From Melaminivora alkalimesophila (lineage in GTDB: Bacteria > Pseudomonadota > Gammaproteobacteria > Burkholderiales > Burkholderiaceae_C), in assembly GCF_000282995.1 (NCBI RefSeq), contig NZ_ALEE01000531.1:1-7387 (forward strand): a DNA stretch of 7,387 nucleotides, read 5' to 3'. Position numbers and translations under genes: made by a program. Shown here one piece after another: positions 1 through 4,712 of this stretch (its first letter is position 1; the number at the start of each line of letters is the position of its first letter). The notes below the pieces were generated by a model. The model was not told the DNA's origin, made no database searches, and saw only the letters and a list, made by a program, of their open reading frames with translations.

Positions 1-1
1 C

Positions 2-595
2 CTGCCGCTGTCGGCGCAGGTGCTGCGCTGCACCGATCCCGCCACCGGCCGCGTCACCTACACCGACGCAAGCTGCCCGCGCGGCGCTGCCGCCCATGAG
101 GTGGAGGCCCGCAAGAGCGCCGCGGAGCTTGCGCTGCAGGAGGAGCAGGCCCGGCAGGCACTGGCGCGCAAGCAAGAGCGTCGCCAGCGCGAGGCCGCCG
201 AGCGCGAGGCCCAGCACGCCCGCGACGACCTGCGCCCCCTGGCAGGCTCTGCGCCGCCGGCCTCGCCTGCCGAATCCGCCGCCTGCCGCCAGGCCCATCA
301 GGAGCTGCTGCAATTGCAGGCCCGGGCCGACCCCAGCCTGTACGACGATGCGTTGCTGCTCGACCAGGCGCAGCGGCGCCGGGAGCTGGCCTGCCTGTCG
401 CCCGCCGAACTTGCCCGGCTCGAGGCGCAGCGCCCCCGCCCCGCACCGGCCGCCGCCGCTTCCCCCGTCATCGTGGTCCCTGGCCACCCGCAGCGCCCGC
501 CCCTTCGCCCGCGGCCTCCGCCGCCGCGGCCCGAGATCAGCCACTGCAACGTCTTTCGCTGCTACGACCGCCAGGGCAACGCCTACCCGCGCTGA
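2..595 (+). CDS. DUF4124 domain-containing exported protein (5' truncated by window edge)
   Basis: The reading frame is open to the left edge, so the true start lies outside; 197 residues are visible. The first visible residues, LPLSAQ followed by VLRCTD, look like the end of a signal peptide with cleavage after Ala or Gln, so export to the periplasm is inferred. The next part, RCTDPATGRVTYTDASCP, matches the DUF4124 pattern: a short beta-rich domain with two Cys and a 'G+VTYTD' core, common in betaproteobacterial envelope proteins. A long charged Ala/Glu/Arg/Gln helix follows (about visible residues 35-75), then a second helical piece with two Cys, a proline-rich linker, and a C-terminal CNVFRCYDRQGNAYPR motif that resembles a second small Cys-containing module. 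The function of DUF4124 proteins is unknown to me. The 3' end overlaps the oppositely oriented SDR gene by 13 bp. A GTG at position 20 is a possible internal start but would remove the signal peptide. Confidence 0.82.
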   Translation: MPLSAQVLRCTDPATGRVTYTDASCPRGAAAHEVEARKSAAELALQEEQARQALARKQERRQREAAEREAQHARDDLRPLAGSAPPASPAESAACRQAHQELLQLQARADPSLYDDALLLDQAQRRRELACLSPAELARLEAQRPRPAPAAAASPVIVVPGHPQRPPLRPRPPPPRPEISHCNVFRCYDRQGNAYPR

Positions 596-1533
596 AGCCC
601 TTCGCGCACCGTCGGCCATCGCAGCCGCAGGCGCAGCTCCTGCTCCATCCGCCGCGTGACCAGGCGGCGCGACTCCCCGAGGAAACCCATCCGCGCCGGC
701 GTCAGCCGCTCCTGCAGCCGAGCACGCGCCATGCGCGGCGGGCGCGGCAGGCCGTAGAGATCGGCAGCGAAATCCAGGTACTCCCCCAGCTTCATGGCGC
801 TCGCATCGGCAATGTTGTAGGCGCGCTGCGCCCGGCCGCGCCACAGGGCCAGCAGGCAGGCGCGCGCCAGGTCATCCGCATGGATGTGGTTGGTGAACAC
901 ATCGTCCTCGGCGCGCAGGGTGGGCAGGCCCTGCGCCAGCCGCGCACGCGGCGTTCCACCGGGCCGGTCGCCAGCGTAGATGCCCGGCACGCGCAGGATG
1001 CTCACCCGCACCGCGCCCCGGCCCAGGTGGCGCATGGCGCGCTCCGCATTGGCCCGGCGCTGGGCACGGGCGGTCACCGGGCGCAGCGGGCGGGTCTCGG
1101 TAACCCATGCACCCTGGCAATCGCCATACACCCCGGTGGTCGAGGCATAGACCAGTGCCGCTGGCGGACTGCGGCGTCGCAACGCGCGCGCAAGCGCCGT
1201 GCTGCGCGGATCCAGCCACCACGCTGCCGGGCCCGCCCCTTCAGCAGGCGGCGGCGCCAGATGCAGCACGCGCTGCGCCAGCCCGCCCAGCCGGGCCAAG
1301 CTGGCAGGCTCGTCCAGGTCGCCGCGCAGCGGCAGCACCCCCGCCGCGCGCAACACGGGCACCCGCTCGCCGCTGGAAGTCAACGCCAGCAGCCGCAGGC
1401 GCCCCCCCGCACGGGAAGCGCCGCCCAACAGCCGCGCCACGCGCAGTCCGATGTCGCCGCAGCCGACGATCAGCAGGCGCTGGCGCCGAAAGCGCGCCGG
1501 CAACGCGCCAAGGGGATATGGGTTGGAGGGCAA
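583..1533 (-). CDS. YeeZ-like atypical SDR family NAD(P)-dependent epimerase/dehydratase
   Basis: With the TTG start this gives 316 residues. The N-terminal Rossmann strand and loop read LLIVGCGDIG, with GxGxxG at residues 24-29, indicating NAD(P) binding. Further SDR features are HLAPPP (91-96), the YASTTGVYGD strand (129-138), the LRVPGIYAG segment and an FTNHIHADDLA block typical of extended SDRs near the substrate pocket. After the STTGVYGD strand the region PVTARAQRRANAE occupies the place of the catalytic YxxxK, but no Tyr is present. This resembles the atypical YeeZ group of SDRs, whose substrate is not known. The frame is open upstream to an ATG at 1656, but that would add 41 residues of unlikely sequence and overlap the divergent gene. 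TTG at 1533 has a GGAAAG eight bases upstream and puts the Rossmann fold at the usual distance from the N-terminus. A TTG at 1503 is a weaker alternative. The gene is divergent from the flavoreductase and convergent with the DUF4124 gene. Its physiological role cannot be read from the sequence. Confidence 0.85.
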   Translation of the reverse strand: MPSNPYPLGALPARFRRQRLLIVGCGDIGLRVARLLGGASRAGGRLRLLALTSSGERVPVLRAAGVLPLRGDLDEPASLARLGGLAQRVLHLAPPPAEGAGPAAWWLDPRSTALARALRRRSPPAALVYASTTGVYGDCQGAWVTETRPLRPVTARAQRRANAERAMRHLGRGAVRVSILRVPGIYAGDRPGGTPRARLAQGLPTLRAEDDVFTNHIHADDLARACLLALWRGRAQRAYNIADASAMKLGEYLDFAADLYGLPRPPRMARARLQERLTPARMGFLGESRRLVTRRMEQELRLRLRWPTVREGLQRG

Positions 1534-1541
1534 AATCGGGA

Positions 1542-1547
1542 CTTTCC
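1542..1547 (-). promoter_or_regulatory. Ribosome binding site supporting the TTG start of the SDR gene
   Basis: On the minus strand GGAAAG lies eight bases before the TTG at 1533-1531. No in-frame ATG or GTG lies near the expected N-terminus, so this purine-rich site decides the start. It is a sequence observation; its use is inferred. Confidence 0.5.
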
Positions 1548-1625
1548 AGAACCAGCATACATTGCGGCGCCACGGCCGCGGCTCGGCGCCTCGGGAGACG
1601 CTGGCGGCCGCAGCACCGAACGCCC

Positions 1626-1630
1626 AAGGA
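1626..1630 (+). promoter_or_regulatory. Ribosome binding site of the flavoreductase gene
   Basis: AAGGA is placed ten bases before the ATG at 1641. It fixes the start downstream of a much longer open frame that begins at 1107 and runs antisense through the SDR gene. The 107-bp gap between the two divergent starts must hold both promoters, but I could not pick out convincing -35/-10 boxes in it. Confidence 0.55.
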
Positions 1631-1640
1631 TAGCCAATCC

Positions 1641-2693
1641 ATGAACCCAGCAGCATCCGCCCACCAGGTCACGGTGCAGCCCAGCGGCCGCACCTTCGCA
1701 GTCCAGGAGGGCGAAACCCTCCTCGCCGCCGCCATCCGCAGCGGCATCGGCCTGCCCTACGGCTGCAAGGACGGCGCCTGTGGCTCCTGCAAGTGCCGCA
1801 AGCTCAGCGGCTCCGTGGAGCACGGTCCGCACCAGCAAAAGGCGCTGAGCGAGGCCGAGGAGGCGGCCGGCTTCGTGCTGACCTGCTCGGCGCGCGCGCT
1901 GACCGACGTGGTGCTGGAATCGCGCCAGGTCACGGACGAGAGCAACTACCCGGTGCGCAAACTGCCGGTGCGCGTACAGGCGCTGGAGCGGCTCACGCAC
2001 GACGTCATGCGCGTGCGCCTGCAGCTGCCGGCCAGCGATGCGTTCCGCTACCACGCCGGCCAGTACATCGAGTTCATCCTCAAGGACGGTGCGCGCCGCG
2101 CCTACTCCATGGCGAATGCGCCCCACACGCAGGAGGCCGCTCCGGGCGTGGAGCTGCACATCCGCCACATGCCGGGCGGGCGCTTCACCGACCACGTGTT
2201 CGGCGCCATGAAGGAAAAGGAAATCCTGCGCGTGGAAGGCCCCTTCGGCAGCTTCTTCCTGCGCGAGGACTCGGACAAGCCCCTGGTTTTCCTGGCATCG
2301 GGCACCGGCATGGCGCCCATCAAGGCGCTGCTCGAGCATATGCGCCACAAGGGCATCGACCGGCGCGTGGCCCTGTATTGGGGTGTGCGCCGCCCGGGCG
2401 ACCTCTACCTGGACGCCTGGTTGCGCGAGATGGCTGCGCAGATGCCGAACCTGAGCTATGTGCCGGTGGTCTCCGACGCGCTCGCCGAGGACGGCTGGAG
2501 CGGGCGCACCGGCTTCGTGCACCAGGCCGTGCTGGACGACTTCGCCGACCTGTCGGGCCACCAGGTCTATGCCTGCGGCGCGCCGGTGGTGGTCGACGCC
2601 GCGCGTGCCAGCTATTGTGGCGAGCGCGGGCTGCCGGACGAGGAATTCTTCGCCGACGCCTTCACCTCGGAAGCCGACAAGCTCGGCGACTGA
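1641..2693 (+). CDS. 2Fe-2S ferredoxin/FAD/NAD(P)H oxidoreductase (CDP-6-deoxy-delta-3,4-glucoseen reductase family label)
   Basis: The product is a 350-residue electron-transfer flavoprotein that should pass electrons from NAD(P)H through FAD to a 2Fe-2S centre and then to an unknown partner. Residues 8-95 form a plant-type ferredoxin domain with cluster ligands Cys42, Cys47, Cys50 and Cys82 (C-x4-C-x2-C...C). An extra Cys52 sits two residues after the third ligand. Residues 105-205 are the FAD-binding barrel, with the flavin motif RAYSMAN at 153-159 and GPFGSF at 200-205. Residues 213-350 are the NAD domain, with LASGTGMAP at 218-226, YACGAP at 310-315 and the C-terminal EEFFADAF (334-341). 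Length and domain order match AscD/RfbI-type reductases and also the reductases of ring-hydroxylating and phenol hydroxylase systems (BenC, DmpP). No deoxysugar or oxygenase genes are present, so the dideoxysugar role implied by the usual name is not supported here. The start is chosen for its RBS and conserved N-terminal length. The 3' end converges on the copper-storage-like gene with a 21-bp gap. Confidence 0.9.
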   Translation: MNPAASAHQVTVQPSGRTFAVQEGETLLAAAIRSGIGLPYGCKDGACGSCKCRKLSGSVEHGPHQQKALSEAEEAAGFVLTCSARALTDVVLESRQVTDESNYPVRKLPVRVQALERLTHDVMRVRLQLPASDAFRYHAGQYIEFILKDGARRAYSMANAPHTQEAAPGVELHIRHMPGGRFTDHVFGAMKEKEILRVEGPFGSFFLREDSDKPLVFLASGTGMAPIKALLEHMRHKGIDRRVALYWGVRRPGDLYLDAWLREMAAQMPNLSYVPVVSDALAEDGWSGRTGFVHQAVLDDFADLSGHQVYACGAPVVVDAARASYCGERGLPDEEFFADAFTSEADKLGD

Positions 2694-2714
2694 ACGCCCC
2701 GGCGGGCCGGCGCC

Positions 2715-3071
2715 TCAGGCGGCCGCCATCTCGCGGCACAGGTCGGCGCAGCGCTGGCAGGCCTGGGCGCAATCCTGGCAGTGCGGGTGATCGTGTGACC
2801 TGCATTCCTGGGCACAGGCCTCGCAGATGCGCGCGCACAGTTCGCAGATGTAGCCCACGTGGGCGCTGTCGCGCGCCATGGCGGCGGCAGCCAGGCGGCA
2901 CATGTCGGCGCACTCCATGTCGAGCGCGATGCACTTGACCATGTGCTGCACGTCGTCTTCGCGCAGGCAGGCAGCGGCGCAGAAATCACAGGTGGCAGCG
3001 CAGGTGTTGCAGGCCTCGATGCAGGCGGCGTAGCGCGAATCGGCGAGGCGGTGGAGAGCGGTGGAAGCCAT
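2715..3071 (-). CDS. Cysteine-rich four-helix-bundle copper-binding protein (Csp3-like, DUF326-type)
   Basis: This 118-residue protein has 19 cysteines (residues 17, 21, 24, 28, 31, 35, 47, 54, 58, 76, 79, 83, 86, 90, 98, 101, 105, 108, 112), mostly in alternating CxxxC/CxxC spacing within predicted helices. That is the pattern of copper storage proteins, four-helix bundles whose cysteines line the core and hold many Cu(I) ions. Helices fall at about 8-35, 38-65, 68-91 and 95-115; the second is the poorest in cysteine. There is no signal peptide (it begins MASTALHRLADSRY), so a cytosolic Csp3-type protein is more likely than the Tat-exported Csp1 type. A short His-rich turn, HDHPH (93-97), joins helices 3 and 4. 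The start at 3071 is supported by AAAGGA five bases upstream; the upstream in-frame extension to 3179 looks non-coding. No copper exporter, chaperone or regulator is adjacent. Metal identity is inferred from the family. Confidence 0.88.
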   Translation of the reverse strand: MASTALHRLADSRYAACIEACNTCAATCDFCAAACLREDDVQHMVKCIALDMECADMCRLAAAAMARDSAHVGYICELCARICEACAQECRSHDHPHCQDCAQACQRCADLCREMAAA

Positions 3072-3076
3072 GGAGA

Positions 3077-3120
3077 TCCTTTCAGGGTGGAGGGAAAACA
3101 CGGATTCAATCCATCCTGAA
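3077..3120 (-). promoter_or_regulatory. Leader inverted repeat and RBS of the copper-storage-like gene
   Basis: TTCAGGGTGG (3081-3090) and CCATCCTGAA (3111-3120) are inverted repeats matching at 9 of 10 positions, with 20 bases between. In the minus-strand transcript they could form a hairpin whose 3' arm runs into the AAAGGA ribosome binding site (3082-3077), five bases before the ATG. Inside the loop is a smaller palindrome, GGATT-C-AATCC (3102-3112). The arrangement could be an RNA structure affecting translation or a dimeric repressor site; the sequence does not decide. It does not match the CueR operator as I remember it. Confidence 0.4.
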
Positions 3121-3186
3121 GACAGTGCCCCACCCTGCCTGTAGGACACCTTTGGAACCACTGCCAGCACCGGGCGCAACCCAGGC

Positions 3187-3205
3187 GCACAATTTTTTGC
3201 ACAAT
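3187..3205 (+). repeat. Short tandem-like direct repeat GCACAAT in the divergent intergenic region
   Basis: GCACAAT occurs at 3187-3193 and 3199-3205, twelve bases apart, separated by a run of T. GCGCA at the left and TGCGC at the right form small outer inverted arms. It lies just upstream of the solute-binding protein start (3215) in an unusually AT-rich patch, so it may be part of a promoter or operator. I could not identify convincing -35/-10 boxes, and chance is a real alternative. Confidence 0.3.
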
Positions 3206-3214
3206 GCGCGGGTT

Positions 3215-4192
3215 ATGAAACGCAGAAACCTCCTCCTCATCTCCTTCGCGGCCGCAGCGGCCGCCACCACCTCCCCCACCCTGCACGCTCAGCAGTCGGC
3301 GCCGATCCGTCTGGTGGTGCCCTACGCCCCGGGCGGCCCGCTCGACATCACGGCCCGCGCGCTGGCCGAGCGCGTGCGCGACTCGCTGGGCACCGTGGTG
3401 GTGGACAACAAGGCCGGCGCCGGCGGCAACATCGGTGCCGACGTGGTGGCCAAGGCCGCGCCGGACGGGCTGACCATCGGGCTGGCCGCCACGGCCACGC
3501 ACGCCGTCAATCCCTGGCTCTACAGCCGCATGCCCTACGATGCCGCCAAGGACTTCGCCGGCATCACGCAAATGGTGCGCGTGCCGAACGTGCTGGTGGT
3601 GAACGCCGAGCGCGCCGCACAGCTCAGGATCAACACCGTCGCCGACCTGGTGGCCTACGCCAAGGCCAACCCCGCCAAGCTGAACTACGGCAGCGGCGGC
3701 AACGGCAGCGCCGGCCACCTGGCGGGCGAGATGTTCAAGCAAAAGGCCGGCATCTACGCCCTGCACATCCCCTACCGCGGCGCCAGCCCCGCCCAGCTCG
3801 CCCTGCTGTCGGGCGAGGTGGATTTCAACATTGACAATCTGGCGGCCGCCGCGCCCAACATCCGCGCCGGCAAGCTCAAGGCCCTGGCCGTGACCTCCGA
3901 GCAGGCCAGCCCCATGCTGCCGGGCGTGCCGCCGCTGTCGGAGAGCTTCCCGGGCTTTGCCATCGACACCTGGTGGGGCCTGGTGGCGCCCGCGGGCACG
4001 CCCAAGCCGGTCATCGACAAGCTCAACAAGGCCTTCACCGACGCGCTCAAGGCGCCCGAGACCAAGACGCGCTTCGACACGCTGATGGCCGAGCCGGTGC
4101 CCACCACGCCCGAGCAATTCGATGCCTTCATGGCGGCCGAGCGCGCCAAGTACCAGCAACTGGTCAAGGCCTCCGGCGCGAAGGTGGACTGA
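3215..4192 (+). CDS. Bug/TctC-family periplasmic solute-binding protein (tripartite tricarboxylate transporter type)
   Basis: The product is 325 residues, the usual size of Bug proteins, which bind small carboxylates or related solutes in the periplasm and in some cases feed a TctAB-type transporter. Residues 1-25 form a signal peptide: basic KRR, a Leu/Ala-rich core, and LHA followed by QQ as the likely cleavage site. The RRNLLL start makes Tat export possible. The mature protein carries the family's ligand-loop motifs: LVVPYAPGGPLD (33-44) and NKAGAGGNIGAD (65-76). Further conserved blocks are YGSGGNGSAGHLAGE, HIPYRGASPAQLALLSGE and WWGLVAPAGTPKPV. The start at 3215 is chosen because it gives a clean signal peptide; the open frame extends to 3125 without one. 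The RBS is weak (GCGGG close to the ATG). No TctA or TctB membrane genes are nearby, so it is an orphan binding protein, as is common in Burkholderiales. The ligand cannot be predicted. It converges on folK with a 16-bp gap and no visible terminator. Confidence 0.93.
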   Translation: MKRRNLLLISFAAAAAATTSPTLHAQQSAPIRLVVPYAPGGPLDITARALAERVRDSLGTVVVDNKAGAGGNIGADVVAKAAPDGLTIGLAATATHAVNPWLYSRMPYDAAKDFAGITQMVRVPNVLVVNAERAAQLRINTVADLVAYAKANPAKLNYGSGGNGSAGHLAGEMFKQKAGIYALHIPYRGASPAQLALLSGEVDFNIDNLAAAAPNIRAGKLKALAVTSEQASPMLPGVPPLSESFPGFAIDTWWGLVAPAGTPKPVIDKLNKAFTDALKAPETKTRFDTLMAEPVPTTPEQFDAFMAAERAKYQQLVKASGAKVD

Positions 4193-4208
4193 CCCCGCGC
4201 CCAGGGTC

Positions 4209-4712
4209 TCAACTACTGCCGGGCGCGTGCAGCCACTGCGCGGCGCTGGCCACCGCTTCGATGCGCTGCTGCGCCACAGCCTCCAGCTGCCCGGTCGTCA
4301 CCAGGCCGGGCGCCAGTTCGGCGAGCGGCCGCAGCACGAAGGCGCGCTGCAGCATGCGCGGGTGCGGCACGCACAATTCGGGCGTGTCGTGGCGCTCGTC
4401 GCCATAGAGCAGGATGTCCAGGTCCAGCGTGCGCGGGGCGTTGCGGTAGGGGCGTTCGCGCCCGGCGCCGTGCTCCAGCTCCTGCAGCCCCCGCAGGAGC
4501 TCCAAGGCCGGCAGCTCCGTGCGCAACTGCACCACCGCGTTCAGGTAATCCGGGCCGCCCGCGTCCACGGGTGCGCTGCGGTAGAGCGAGGAAACCTGCA
4601 GCACCCGCGTAGCCTGCAGGCCATCCATTGCCTGCACCGCGCTGCGCAAGGCGGCGCGCGCATCACCGAGGTTGGCCCCGAGGCCGATCCAGGCCTCGAC
4701 CGGCTGGCTCAT
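4209..4712 (-). CDS. folK: 2-amino-4-hydroxy-6-hydroxymethyldihydropteridine pyrophosphokinase (HPPK)
   Basis: FolK transfers pyrophosphate from ATP to 6-hydroxymethyl-7,8-dihydropterin, the step before dihydropteroate synthase in folate synthesis, in the cytosol. The 167-residue product has the normal length. Seen motifs are the N-terminal WIGLGANLGD (8-17), SSLYRSAPV (41-49), PDYLNAVV (54-61), and the HPPK signature RNAPRTLDLDILLYGD (90-105), in which Asp97 and Asp99 are the expected magnesium ligands. VPHPRMLQRAFVLRPLAELAP (115-135) completes the substrate site. Its ATG overlaps the TGA of pcnB as ATGA, and the only possible Shine-Dalgarno is a weak GGGCGG inside pcnB, so translation is probably coupled. 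It is the last gene of the minus-strand operon and converges on the solute-binding protein gene. Confidence 0.96.
   Translation of the reverse strand: MSQPVEAWIGLGANLGDARAALRSAVQAMDGLQATRVLQVSSLYRSAPVDAGGPDYLNAVVQLRTELPALELLRGLQELEHGAGRERPYRNAPRTLDLDILLYGDERHDTPELCVPHPRMLQRAFVLRPLAELAPGLVTTGQLEAVAQQRIEAVASAAQWLHAPGSS
4709..4712 (-). other. ATGA stop-start overlap between pcnB and folK
   Basis: The minus strand reads ATGA: ATG starts folK (4712-4710) and TGA ends pcnB (4711-4709). It is the same arrangement as at the HAD/pcnB junction and implies that folK translation depends on pcnB translation. Confidence 0.8.

Noticed and set aside
1107..1640. N-terminal extension of the flavoreductase frame
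   Set aside because: The added residues are antisense to the SDR gene and show no domain, and the ATG at 1641 has a proper ribosome binding site and the family's normal N-terminal length.
1534..1640. Sigma-70 promoter boxes in the divergent gap between the SDR and flavoreductase
   Set aside because: TTGGAG (1523) and CATACA (1556) look box-like but are 27 bases apart, too far for a standard promoter.
1470..2561. 363-codon minus-strand frame antisense to the flavoreductase
   Set aside because: It mirrors a gene with intact cluster, FAD and NAD motifs, and no recognizable domain appears in it.
2694..2714. GC-rich short hairpin between the flavoreductase and copper-storage-like genes as a terminator
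   Set aside because: Only short CCGG arms can pair and there is no T-run on either strand, so an intrinsic terminator is not supported.
3072..3214. CueR/MerR-type copper promoter in the divergent gap
   Set aside because: I looked for the characteristic dyad with a 19-base spacer and found none; the inverted repeat seen has a different sequence and lies next to the RBS.
2612..4159. 515-codon minus-strand frame running through the solute-binding gene and the end of the flavoreductase gene
   Set aside because: It overlaps three real genes in another frame, and its Gly/Val/His/Arg-rich composition is typical of a shadow frame.
4193..4208. Terminator between the solute-binding gene and folK
   Set aside because: The 16-base gap contains no usable stem and no T-run.
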